DNA of 64,000 nt from Alligator mississippiensis (lineage: Eukaryota > Chordata > Crocodylia > Alligatoridae), in assembly GCF_030867095.1 (NCBI RefSeq), contig NC_081830.1, positions 38,254,781-38,318,780 on the forward strand, written 5' to 3'. Numbering within the stretch: position 1 is the stretch's first letter; the number at the start of each line of letters is the position of its first letter. The position numbers were made by a program, and so were the translations under genes. This document shows, piece after piece, positions 12,501 through 21,172 of the stretch. The notes below the pieces were generated by a model, which saw nothing but the letters and a program-made list of their open reading frames with translations, was not told where the DNA came from and ran no database searches.

Positions 12501-15074
12501 CTGGATAATTCAAGGGCAGGGATCCAGCTGCACTATTGTTCCAAAAAGCAAAGCTCCATGGGCCAGGTGCTCAGTGCCTACCAGAAGTTCAGACCTGCTC
12601 AGCACCCACTGCCAACCCAGTATGCTGAGCAGGCTTGAAAGTGTGGTCTGGACCCAACAAAGAAATATCACTTATGAACCAAAGGTCATGACATACAGCA
12701 AGGGAAGCTGATCAGGCTAAACAGGTCTTCCTCTCAGCTGAGTTAAACACCCTGTAGGCACTCACAACAGTGATACTTACTGGTAAAACTCCCATTTGCT
12801 TCAACAGGGCAGTTAGCCTCATCTCCCTTGAAGGCTTAGAGGAGACTCTGACTTAGGTTCTTGTCCATGTTAAAGAGTCTGGGCTGGTCCAGCAAGCAGC
12901 TGTTGGAAGGCACATGCTGGTTCACTCCATCCTCAAGGTTATCAGTAGTGGAGCAGTCCAAATCAAGAGTGATCATAATAATCCTTCAATCCCGAATACA
13001 TCAGGAAAACACCTTGAGATTGTCAGTGATGGCCAAGTGAAACAGCTGCGACATGGCTATCAGTGCAAGTCAGACCTGCAGCCTGGGGCATGAAAGATTT
13101 GCCCATGGAAGGGTGCTCCAACCTTCAAAGTCAACTGGAATTTGACCATAACAAACTACTGGCTTTAGCCACTGTGAAGCAAGCTTGTTCAACAGGCATG
13201 CAAAATCACTGGAAAGGCCTGAGCTTCCCACACCCTGTGAACAGCACTCAGTGTGTCAAACATTGGCTTGAATCTGGTTTGTGTTGCTGGAACACCCTGA
13301 AGCCCTGACTGTGTGTCAGGGGCTTGATACCTTGACAACATAGAACATTACATGTGTCTCAGTTGCTTAAGTTATCTGCAGTGGGCCTGACCAGCACTTG
13401 AGCATTAGGGCTCAAGAGGCAACACCTGTAAATGCTTTGTATGGCCATCCCCATGTCCAAAGTGATACCAAAACCAGAATGAAGCCTTTTGAATTGCTGT
13501 AGGATGAGCTCCTGCCGATGCTGCAAGCTGGAGTCCCAGGGTTCAAGTGCTTCCTGACTGGATGTAGTGACAATGAGTTCCCCAGTGTCTGCCTCCAAGA
13601 CCTGCACATGGTAATGAATGAACTTGAAGGCACAGAGTGTGTTCTCTTGGTAAGCATCCCTGCCCAAGCCCCTCAATCCCGTCTCTTCTAGTCCTAGTCC
13701 CTGTTTACAGCCTCTCCCCGGACTCAACCCTCAATGACACCAGATTGGAAAAGCATCATTTTACATGCATGTAGCTTAGGCATAATTGACAGCACAAAGA
13801 AGAGGGTGGAACAGGACAGGATTGGCCTATCTGTTTAGGGTTCAGCAAGGATCCCCTACTGCATAGGTCAGGGGCTCAAAGGACAGGTGCTTCACCATTG
13901 CCTCAGACAAGCATGGAGGGAAGGCATTAGACATTCGGAATGGTATTAGATGGGCAGCTTCCTACCCCAACCACATTAACCTGCCTCACTGTTTGGCTTT
14001 GCTTTCCAGTTCCACGCAGAGCAGGATCTGGGCCAGTGGGAACCTGTGGCAGAGGGTATGTGGTAAGGACTCAGATAGGGAGTTAAGGCCATACCATAAG
14101 GCTTGTCCTCAGCTACACATCCTAAGAAAACAAATGGACCCAACTCTCATTACACCAAGGGCCTGTAACAGGCAGGGATCCCTCCTGCTCAGTCTATGGA
14201 GTCCACAGCAAACTTGTCCTCAGCCAGTCCCACCACCACCCTTCCTGAGGTCCAAGCTGCTTTTAGACAACCTCTAGCACCAATCCGGACAGCTAAACCC
14301 ACATGACTCTCTTCTGCTACCAATGCATAACAAGTTCACAGGGCCAATTTTACACTGACCTGAGCTGGACCTGCAAGGCCTAATTGTCCCTCTCCACACC
14401 CCAGCACCTACTCAACCTTCATTGGGCACTAGACACCCAACCAATCTCACCCTTGGTAATTACTGCCCAAAGGTACACCATACAGATATTTGCAGCACCC
14501 AAGCACACTGCTGCCCTTTCCCTCAGCAGACTCAACCATATTGCCCTTCAGGGTGAGGGAACCCAGACCTATCCAGCTCCACTAAATCCTAGTACAGGCC
14601 TCTAAATGACTATAAGAATTGTCCAACAGACTGTATTCTCCTCCCAGCAATCAACAGCCTCTGAATCCCTCCCTACAGCCATTAAGGCAAACATCCTCAC
14701 CTCCATCCTACTTCAGCTCACAGCCACCTGTCCTTGGCTACTTTGCTCCACAGCCTTCCCTGGTCCCCTGTGCCCCCATTGGGAGCCACCCAGTGTCATC
14801 TTCCAGGGAGCTCCTACATCATCAACTGAAAAGATACAAGTGAGCTGCCTTCCTGGTTTGCACCCCTTTATAGTCCCAGGGAGCAAAGCCCCAAGTAGGC
14901 AGACTGCCCTTAAAGGGACATTCCTGAGGACTGTAAAGGTGCATCCTTGTGCACCTAAGTGATGGGATTAGAAGGCCCCCGTCACAAGCCCCTTTAACTT
15001 CACCTGTGCAGGGTGTACACACAAGTGTGTGTGTGAGTGTGTGTGTGTGTGTGTGTGTGCATGTGCATGTGTAT

Positions 15075-15110
<36 letters not shown>

Positions 15111-18100
15111 GTTCAAGAGGCAGAAAGAAGTACATTGCAAGGAAGAGCCTGCTGGTGGTTCACAGATGACATCTCAATAGATTTAACCTTTCCTGGGTAG
15201 CTCAGCACTCCTGACACATCATGGGTCAAAGTCCCAAACAGAGCAAGCAGCTCACTAAGAACAGCAGCAAATGAGCATAAATGCCATGTGCCTCTGTATG
15301 CAAAAATATAGCTCTCTTTCCATCCTCCTCCCTGTGTCTGTGCAGACCCAGCTGAGTACAAGTCCTTCCTGGACTCCTGCCCTGATGCCATGGAAGTAGA
15401 TGCCATCCACACCATTGCTGACCTCTGCCTCCAGTACAAGTAAGAAATAGCCTGTTTACAAACTCTCCCTTTCTCAGAGAGGGGGCTGGCTGGTGGGGAG
15501 GAGGGTGTGTGGGTGCTGTGGAGACAGCAGTTTGAGTCTCTGAAGTTCCCCTCTGCAGGCCTCAATGATTTAGGTTTTAGCTGTCACTGTATTAAAAAAA
15601 AAGGGTTCTTTAGCCACTTTCCTTGCAGTGGTCACCCTGGGAATGTAAACTAATGTCAACTGATCACTGGGACCTATCCAGATCCACAGGCTCAACTGAC
15701 CAGGCTGCCCCCTGGTTCAGCAACCCACCTGGAGGCTCTGCTCTCCAGTTGCAAAAGCCAAGGAGGGAAACCACAAGCTCAGTGAAAAAGCAGTGTAATG
15801 CTCTCACAATCTCTCCTGACAGGATGCCCTGCCACATTGTTCACCTCTCCTCTGCTCAAGCCCTGCCCATCATCAGGGAGGCTCGTAAGAAGGGTGCACC
15901 ACTCACTGTGGAGACAGCACACCACTACCTCACCCTGACCTCTGAACACATCCCACCTGGAGGCACCTACTACAAGTGCCGCCCCCCTATCCGGGGCAAG
16001 AACAACCGGGTAATGGGGTGCACTGGTTGCTCCTTTGTGAAGTCTTATCTCAAAAAAATCAAATATTGTAAACATAACAAAAGTCGGGAAATGAGGACAC
16101 CAGCAATGACAGAGAAAAAGGCAACCTTTTATGAATAGACAGGAAAAATCAGCTTGGGCTAATAGGGCAGCTGCTTTAATATCTATAGTTCCCACTTTCT
16201 TTTTAGTCCTGGTGCTCAGTCTCATGCTCCAGGCTGCTCTTTAGCTCATGCTTCTGTCACCATATTGTGAATAAGGATTGCCTAGAACAATGGTTTTCAA
16301 CTGTAAACCCCTCGGGGTCCACAGACTATGTCTAAGGGGTCCATGAAAGATGACTATTATCAATCAAAAGTATGTGAATACCCACACTTATAATTCAAAG
16401 GGGTCCGCACCTCCATTTAAAATTTTTTAGGGGCCCACAAATGAAAAAAGGTTGAAAACCACTGCCTTAGAGCAAGCACGGTGCCATCTTGGGAGGCGGT
16501 TGTGAGGTGAATGTCAGAAGTAGAGGGTTGCAGCATCTAGCTGCTACATGAACAAGGCTTAAACAAAGGTTTCAGACATAGCAACAGAGACAGAGATAGA
16601 TTTGGGATGTGTGGTGGAAGGGAAAGGGGTGGGATTAGCGGTAGTCTATGGGACAGTAAGAACAGAAAGGATTGCTATATGACTACACATGTGATCAGAG
16701 GGTTTGAAGTTGGACAGAAAACTCAGGTTCGTTACACAAAGCCCCACCAGATGAATCATGTGATAGATGATGAAGACACTCAATGTTAGACGAAAGAGGG
16801 AAAGGCTAAGGTCACATCTCTAATGGGCACTGACAGGGCATGAACGACGCGTGTCCCCAGAGGCTGGTCAGGCACAGTGACCGCCCACAGGTGGAAGCAC
16901 TTTTGGCGGCAGGGGCATGGCAGCAGCAAGCGGGGAGCTCCTGCAGGCAGCCACAGTGGTGTTAGCAGTGGGGGCAGGCCAAGGTGTAGGCGGCGGTGGC
17001 AGCAGTCGGGGAGTGAACACCAACTGCCCGCAGGCAGCGTCAACATCAGTGGTGCTTTTCACAGGGGGTGCACCGCCAATCTCAGGGGGTGCACGTGCAC
17101 CCATGTGCACCCCCTACATGTTGCCAGTGTGACAGGGTGAAGAGAACGTACCGCCAAAGGAGCTGCCAGATAAGCTGTAGAGGCAGCAGGAAAGTGCAAA
17201 GTCTCTGAAGTCAAAGGAATACAGTTTCTGGAAAGATTAAGTAGTCACCAGTGTCAGCAGAGGCAGTGGGTAGCTCAAAAAGGTTATAGAGAAAGAGGCC
17301 CTTAGCTTTGCACTATTGCCAGCTCTCGTGAGTTTATATGTACTTCTGGCACATTATTCAGTTGCAATACGGGTAGGGACCTACCGAATTCATGGCGAAA
17401 GTAGAGTGAGCAATGGCTCCTTTAATCCTGCATGTTCCTCCTGCATGCACCTTGCCCTACCTCCCACTGCTGCTGGTTAGCGGAGTACCCCACCACTCCC
17501 TCCTGATCAGCAGGGAAGCTAAAACCACAATTTTAAACTTGGCACCATTTTTGTTTCCCCACCAGTCAGCAGCAAACAGCAGGGCCATCAGGGGCCCCCC
17601 AGCCAATCGGTGGCAGGAGGCAAAAACAGCACCATATTTAAAACCATAGTTTTCTCCTCCCTGCTGAACAGAAGCAAGTCACAAGTGGGTCCCCTCCACC
17701 AATCAACAGGAGGTGGGGTGCAGGGGAACCTGCAAGATTAAAAGAGCCACGGTGCACCCCATTTCCACCATGAATTTGGTAGGTCCCTAAATATGGGATA
17801 AGCAGGGATAAAAAGGAGACAACGCTGGAACTCAAGCTGTACAGAGTTTGCTTGCTTGTGTCTTCTAGTAGTTTCATAAATGTTTGCCATTTAAGAGGGA
17901 CTCTGCTCCTGGATGTCATGGCAGGATGAATCAGGAATTCTGAGTGGAATAATGATCCCTGCCTGCTAAGTGAAGCAAATCTTTGCCTGCTTTCAGAAAG
18001 CCATTCTCTAGCTTCCACAGGAGGAGGAGGAGAGCTTGATCTAGCCAGCAGTGGAGTTAACCTTTCCCTTTCTCTGGGCTCTAGGAGCAGCTCTGGGCAG

Positions 18101-20296
18101 CTCTGCAAGAAGGGCTGATTGATATGGTTGTCTCAGCACACAATCCCTGCCCACCAGACCTGAAACACCTGGATGAAGGAGATTTTTTCAAGGCCCAAGG
18201 AGGGATTTCCTCACTGCAGTTTGGTGAGATGATATGGACCGAGCAGCCTGGCTGTACTGAGTCAGGGAGATGCAGGGTATACCTACCAGACCTTAGAGTC
18301 ATCTTAGGCTCTGGGGCTGCAAGAGAAGCCAGTTCTGATACTCCTGATGATTTCATTCATTGTGCTCTGTCTATTCTGCTTTCCCACCTCCTCCTCTCTC
18401 CCCATCTAATGCTTCCCTATCCCTCCAAAGCTGAAGTGATGTCTAGCACAGCCATCTGCTTTGTTCTTTCCTCTTCATCCTCTCAGCACCAGATACAGCA
18501 TCCTGCTATTTGAGCAGCTCCCACTTATGATGGACTAGTCAGGTCACTCCTGCACATGTGGCTCTTGAGTGCTTTCTGTTTTCTTTGCCCCAGGGAAGAA
18601 GCTTGCTTCTATGTTTAGACATTAATTCCAATGTGCTGCATTGAAAGGTTTTTACTCTCGGGGAAACTGAAGGATGTGCACCTGGCACTTGGAAAGAAAA
18701 GCAGTAAGGTTTGTGCTCAGAAATTTACCCAGGGCAGGTTGGCAGAGGCATGGGGAAGAAGTTTGCACAGCATCTGCCCAATGGTTGATCATTAGTCATT
18801 GATATTAGGCCCTTTTTGGCAAAAAACAATTAATGCAGCCACAGCTTTAAAAAAAGGCTGATCAGATGAAGTATATAACTTTCCACTTTCTCAGCCTCAG
18901 AAACCATAGGCAACAGCAAGCCACATAACCAGAACCGACTCATTTAACATCTGTGACCTATGTATGCATGTCCTGACTGTTGTTGGAAACCACATGCAGG
19001 GCTCCCTCTGTTCTGGACCTCAGCAAAATCCAGGGGATTCTCCCTTCATGACCTGGTGCAACTGATGTGCACACGTCCTGCTGCTCTGAGCAGACTGGAA
19101 GACCAGAAGGGGTCACTGAGGCCAGGAATGGATGCTGATTTGGTGATCTGGGATCCGGACAAGGAGTTTGAGGTACTGATGGGGAAGGAGTTGGGCAGAG
19201 AGATGCACTTAAGGGGCATGTGAATAGGCTAAGAAAGCAGTGCAATAACAGATGGGAAAATGGAATGAGAGCTTGGCTTGAGGTGTTCTTATAAGCAGGG
19301 ATCCTGGTTTTCTCTGATTTAAAAAAAAAAATCTTCAATTTTTGGTTTTAAAAAAGTAACCCAAAATCCACATTTTTGGGTGATTAAAATGAAACACCGC
19401 TGTATATGCATCTATATAAACCAAAAATAGGGGATTTTTTTTTAATAAAAAAAACCCAGGATCCCTGCTTATAACATTCCACTGAAATGCAAACACACTG
19501 CCATAATTCATGAGAGGGCAAATCTGATGGACTTGGATCTGGAGAGGATCTTTCGGTGCCAGCTTCTTTCATCTGTGACCCATTACACTGAGATGTTACA
19601 TGAACTTCAGTTTCTTTTCCCTCTTGAGGAGGTCCAGGACGATGACATTTAAAACTGCCTTTTTTATGGAGTAGCACAGATGCTCGCAGTTCAGGATCCA
19701 TTATCGAATCCATCTAAGTGTCTCCTCTCTCAATTTTTAGGTGAAGAGAAACATGATTCACCATAAGAACAAGGTACAAAAATCGTTGACATTTTCTGTT
19801 CACATAATGCACCTCTCTTCCCCCAAGCATAATGTAACTCTTTTATATATGGTAACCTGTACCACTGCCTCCTATGTAATATGCACATTCTGTGGCTTCC
19901 ATTTCCAGGGATAGGGGTACAAAAAGGAAGGGTATCAGACACTGTTGGGATTCCAGATTCCATCTGGATTTAGTCAGGGCGCAACTAATGTTGTCCAGAA
20001 ATGTATCCCAGAGGTCTACCTTTTGGAGGTGAAAGGGTGTTCACCTTCCATGCCAGTTGTCCCAAACAGAAACTCCTGCTAAAACATTATGATTCAGACG
20101 TTTGCCTGAACTGTTTGCCATGCTTTTGTTGTAGCTAACCCCGTATCTTGGCTTCCGGCTTTGTGGAGAGGTGTTTGCTACTCTTGTACGTGGCAGATTG
20201 GCTTATCTGAAAGGGAAGTTCTCAACCAAGCCACAGGGAGATCTGCTTGTGACTCAGAGAAACACATCCATAAGAATCACCTCCCCATACTACTGA
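3349..20296 (+). CDS. ALLN: Allantoinase-like gene, 11 recognised coding exons, ATG exon not found
   Basis: Allantoinase hydrolyses allantoin to allantoate in the ureide branch of purine breakdown; it is a metal-dependent cyclic amidohydrolase. Eleven exons join in phase: 3349-3506, 10879-11030, 12301-12415, 13503-13649, 14010-14055, 15346-15439, 15823-16009, 18085-18223, 19000-19172, 19741-19773, 20135-20296. They give about 467 residues, the usual family size, with no frameshift or internal stop. Family motifs in order are the glycine/His HxH site (DPHIH), [21 protein letters not shown] with the lysine expected to be carboxylated, FHAE, HIVHLS, PPIR, and the C-terminal [12 protein letters not shown] and HHKNKLTPYLG. 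The metal-ligand Asp expected in SDHSPC is Ala (SAHNPC). The first exon has no in-frame ATG, so the start lies upstream. Family assignment is secure; catalytic function is doubtful. Confidence 0.9.
5217..5234. repeat. Short GT microsatellite
   Basis: Nine GT-type units (GGTGTGTGTGTGTGTGTG) in ALLN intron 1. Confidence 0.8.
5750..5850 (-). mobile_element. Penelope-like element 3' fragment
   Basis: Read on the minus strand it gives the phrase CACCTGATGAAGTAGGCTG, then CAAAAGCTCATG, then TTAGTCTGCC. This matches the 3' end style of sauropsid Penelope-like elements (known family trait, recognised from memory). It is only a short relic. Confidence 0.45.
7160..7701 (-). mobile_element. Penelope-like element, 3' part with decayed GIY-YIG endonuclease
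   Basis: The minus strand translates, with stops and frameshifts, to segments such as [30 protein letters not shown] and [11 protein letters not shown]. These fit the GIY-YIG endonuclease core (Y-I-x-QT, R-x-x-x-H) of Penelope-like retroelements. The 3' end near 7160-7250 has the CACCTGATGAAGTGAGCTTC and ATCTATAAGGTGC tails. The element continues at 10237 after a CR1 interruption. Confidence 0.65.
7702..10236 (-). mobile_element. CR1 LINE, 5'-truncated, antisense in ALLN intron 1
   Basis: The minus strand encodes a broken ORF2. The end of the endonuclease domain ([16 protein letters not shown]) comes first, then reverse transcriptase blocks ([46 protein letters not shown]), then the C-terminal region. 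Stops and frameshifts separate them. The 3' end is at 7702 with (CATAGTTT)-type tail repeats as seen on +. It is flanked by ATGGCATTG (7693-7701) and ATGACATTG (10237-10245), a probable target-site duplication. Confidence 0.9.
10237..10600 (-). mobile_element. Penelope-like element, 5' part of the same interrupted copy
   Basis: The minus strand reads [20 protein letters not shown], then TNV, which leads directly into the AITCLQCPS segment on the other side of the CR1. This is the linker preceding the GIY-YIG domain. Multiple stops show it is dead. The outer limit is approximate. Confidence 0.55.
10879..11030 (+). CDS. ALLN: ALLN exon 2, HxH metal-site exon
   Basis: The exon lies between CTCTGCAG and GTACGG and runs phase 0 to phase 2. 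It encodes [12 protein letters not shown] with the two metal-binding histidines at 10927-10929 and 10933-10935, then [12 protein letters not shown] and [14 protein letters not shown]. Allantoinases normally read NEPGR-T-x-WEG here. In this exon the Arg is His, the Trp is Leu and the Gly is Ser, so the substrate-proximal loop is altered although both metal ligands remain. Confidence 0.95.
12301..12415 (+). CDS. ALLN: ALLN exon 3
   Basis: The acceptor is TTCCAG and the donor is GTCAGT. The first G completes an ATG codon begun in exon 2, giving [17 protein letters not shown], then [16 protein letters not shown]. The LPPTTT and VDVAFWGG blocks are typical of vertebrate allantoinases. The exon ends in phase 0. 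Confidence 0.95.
13503..13649 (+). CDS. ALLN: ALLN exon 4, carboxylated-lysine exon
   Basis: The acceptor is GCTGTAG and the donor is GTAAGC. The exon encodes [16 protein letters not shown], with the metal-bridging lysine at 13545-13547, then [17 protein letters not shown]. An internal in-phase GTAATG at 13611 looks like a donor, but reading through it restores the 13 conserved residues that lead into FHAE of exon 5, so the downstream donor was chosen. The [10 protein letters not shown] segment corresponds to the LQGTGSVLL-type strand of the family. Confidence 0.93.
14010..14055 (+). CDS. ALLN: ALLN exon 5 (46 bp)
   Basis: A short exon between CTTTCCAG and GTATGT. It encodes [15 protein letters not shown] plus one base. 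The His of FHAE (14013-14015) is the third metal-ligand histidine. The length leaves phase 1, which the next exon completes to Asp. Confidence 0.9.
15021..15109. repeat. Compound GT/CA microsatellite in ALLN intron 5
   Basis: A GT run is followed by GCATGTGCATGTGTATGC and then a CA run of about 16 units. The two halves are reverse complements, so the repeat can fold into a hairpin. Confidence 0.9.
15346..15439 (+). CDS. ALLN: ALLN exon 6
   Basis: The acceptor is TGTGCAG and the donor is GTAAGA. It encodes [20 protein letters not shown], then [12 protein letters not shown]. The pattern Y-x-x-FL-x-S-x-P-x-x-MEVDAI is the family's loop before the His ligand of exon 7. Phase 1 in, phase 2 out. 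Confidence 0.95.
15823..16009 (+). CDS. ALLN: ALLN exon 7, His ligand exon
   Basis: Encodes [20 protein letters not shown], then a block with [16 protein letters not shown], then [14 protein letters not shown]. The His of HLSS (15842-15844) is the fourth metal-ligand histidine. HHYL and PPIR are conserved substrate-side motifs; the residue before PPIR is Arg, where related enzymes usually have Cys or Ser. The acceptor is CTGACAG and the donor is GTAATG. Confidence 0.95.
16288..16464. mobile_element. hAT-type non-autonomous element, ALLN intron 7
   Basis: 177 bp with terminal inverted repeats CAATGGTTTTCAA and TTGAAAACCACTG. The flanks GCCTAGAA (16280-16287) and CCTTAGAG (16465-16472) look like a degraded 8-bp target duplication, the hAT hallmark. 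The interior GGGGTCC repeats resemble Charlie-type MITEs. Confidence 0.7.
16828..17129 (-). mobile_element. Non-autonomous DNA element, relative of 34580-34893
   Basis: Ends CACTGACAGGG on the left and ACATGTTGCCAGTG on the right. Read in reverse it opens CACTGGCAACATGTAGGGGG and shares the GTGCACCCCCTG motifs with the copy at 34580. The middle is GC-rich with GGCAGC repeats. The superfamily is not determined and no clear target duplication was seen. Confidence 0.5.
17374..17789. mobile_element. hAT-type non-autonomous element with TAGGGACC termini
   Basis: 416 bp. The ends TAGGGACCTACCGAATTCAT and ATGAATTTGGTAGGTCCCTA are inverted repeats. The flanks AATACGGG (17366-17373) and AATATGGG (17790-17797) are an 8-bp duplication with one mismatch. 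No coding content. Confidence 0.8.
18085..18223 (+). CDS. ALLN: ALLN exon 8, metal-ligand Asp replaced by Ala
   Basis: Encodes [20 protein letters not shown], then [14 protein letters not shown] and GGISSLQFG. Active allantoinases have SDHSPC; here the codon at 18136-18138 is GCA (Ala). In E. coli AllB this Asp (D315) is both a metal ligand and the catalytic base. The downstream AWGGI motif also reads AQGGI. Reading frame, splice sites (CTCTAG, GTGAGA) and flanking residues are otherwise intact, so this is not a frame error. Confidence 0.95.
19000..19172 (+). CDS. ALLN: ALLN exon 9
   Basis: Encodes [20 protein letters not shown] and then [20 protein letters not shown]. The PGxDADLV strand marks the return to the C-terminal beta-sandwich of amidohydrolases. 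The acceptor is CATGCAG and the donor is GTACTG; phase 1 in, phase 0 out. Confidence 0.95.
19289..19474. mobile_element. Palindromic MITE with TTATAA ends, ALLN intron 9
   Basis: 186 bp. The ends read TTATAAGCAGGGATCCTGG and CCAGGATCCCTGCTTATAA, perfect inverted repeats of 19 bp that continue imperfectly through A/T-rich arms. It is a non-autonomous DNA transposon of undetermined superfamily; TTATAA may be the target duplication. Confidence 0.75.
19741..19773 (+). CDS. ALLN: ALLN exon 10 (33 bp micro-exon)
   Basis: Eleven codons, [11 protein letters not shown], flanked by TTTTTAG and GTACAA. IHHKNKLTPY is the family's conserved segment across this junction, which supports the micro-exon despite its size. 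Confidence 0.92.
20135..20296 (+). CDS. ALLN: ALLN exon 11 (terminal) with stop
   Basis: Begins [20 protein letters not shown], continues with RLAYLKGKF and ends ITSPYY followed by TGA at 20294-20296. The acceptor is GTTGTAG. A C-terminal 'G-xx-ATxxRG-xxxY' strand is standard for allantoinase and dihydropyrimidinase relatives. Confidence 0.93.
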   Translation, partial: LTPYLGFRLCGEVFATLVRGRLAYLKGKFSTKPQGDLLVTQRNTSIRITSPYY

Positions 20297-20882
20297 AAGG
20301 AAAGGAGGAGAGGGAGGACCACGAGACCAACTAAACCTATGAGAAGCTCCAATACAGATCTGGAAAGAGAAGAGGACTCCTTGGGGTGGGTAGGAGAGGG
20401 AAAAGCCATGGAAGCAGAGGGAATGGCAGTTTCCTTAGTGTGCTTACATAAACTCATACCTGAAACAAAAAGAGCCAGTGTGTAGCTATAGACATTACCT
20501 GATCTGGTGCTCAGCTACTGAAGGAATCAGAAGCTCCACTGGTTCAACTGATGTGGTCTGGCTGCTGTGACACCAGGGCAGGTTACAGTGTCCTGCAGCA
20601 ACAATTTGGCTAACCCTCACTACTTCAGTTCCCCAAGAAGGACATGAAGTAGGACTGATGGCAGAGGGGGCAAAAGGGTCAGGGAAAATGAATCAGGAAA
20701 ATCCTCTTGTCTTTTCTCCTAATGTCCCACACTTGCAATATATAATTGAGTCCCTCACTTGCAATATATAATCCCCATGACTGGACACACTGGCTGCTGA
20801 CAGATATGGGGAAAAAAAACTGCTTTACCAGAAAAAGCAGTACATTAGTTCAACTCAGCTCTGCATCATCTGTGTAAGCCAC

Positions 20883-20972
20883 GTGCTTCAGCGGGGCTTT
20901 TTGGCGCTTTTATCTAAGAGCTGATTCAATCAGCTCTTAGATAAAAATGCTAAAAAAGCCCCGCTGAAGCAC
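20883..20972. mobile_element. 90-bp foldback element
   Basis: Nearly perfect palindrome. The arms start GTGCTTCAGCGGGGCTTTTT and end with its complement GCCCCGCTGAAGCAC. The centre TAAGAGCTGATTCAATCAGC is also self-complementary. No open frame. It is probably a MITE or a foldback insertion 590 bp beyond the ALLN stop. Confidence 0.7.
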
Positions 20973-21166
20973 CCAATCTATACAGAAATTGGGCGAGCCA
21001 GGTCAAGCTAATGCAATGGCTCTTGTGGACATGTACTAGGTTTGGTGATTAGTCAGTTTATTAACATCCACCTAACTTTAACTGCTAGCTCATCCTAGAA
21101 GGTTCTGCAGTAGGCAACAGCTAGATCTGTTGGCTAGAAGCTGAGGTCAGCAAAGCTCAAATTGGA

Positions 21167-21172
21167 AATAAA
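21167..21172 (+). terminator. Candidate ALLN polyadenylation signal AATAAA
   Basis: This AATAAA lies about 870 bp after the ALLN stop on the same strand. It is a motif match only, with no transcript support. Confidence 0.25.

Larger units (their letters stand above)
11031..15822 (+). other. ALLN introns 2-6
   Basis: Five introns (11031-12300, 12416-13502, 13650-14009, 14056-15345, 15440-15822), all GT-AG. Apart from the compound GT/CA microsatellite in intron 5, no repeat family or gene is recognised in them. The ORFs on the opposite strand at 13359-13727 are shadows of exon 4. Confidence 0.7.
16010..20134 (+). other. ALLN introns 7-10
   Basis: Introns 16010-18084, 18224-18999, 19173-19740 and 19774-20134. 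Intron 7 is built largely from three separate DNA-transposon remnants. Intron 9 holds a palindromic TTATAA-ended element. Introns 8 and 10 contain nothing recognised. Confidence 0.7.

Noticed and set aside
13611..13616. GTAATG as ALLN exon 4 donor
   Set aside because: It would remove 13 conserved residues before FHAE; the donor at 13650 preserves them.
13359..13727. 122-codon open frame on the minus strand
   Set aside because: It is the shadow of ALLN exon 4; the plus strand encodes the conserved GFKCF segment with proper splice sites.
15623..16138. 171-codon plus-strand frame
   Set aside because: Only 15823-16009 is conserved (ALLN exon 7); the rest is intron read-through past the donor.
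17638..18108. 156-codon minus-strand frame in ALLN intron 7
   Set aside because: It crosses the end of a hAT-type element and ALLN exon 8 antisense; no domain.
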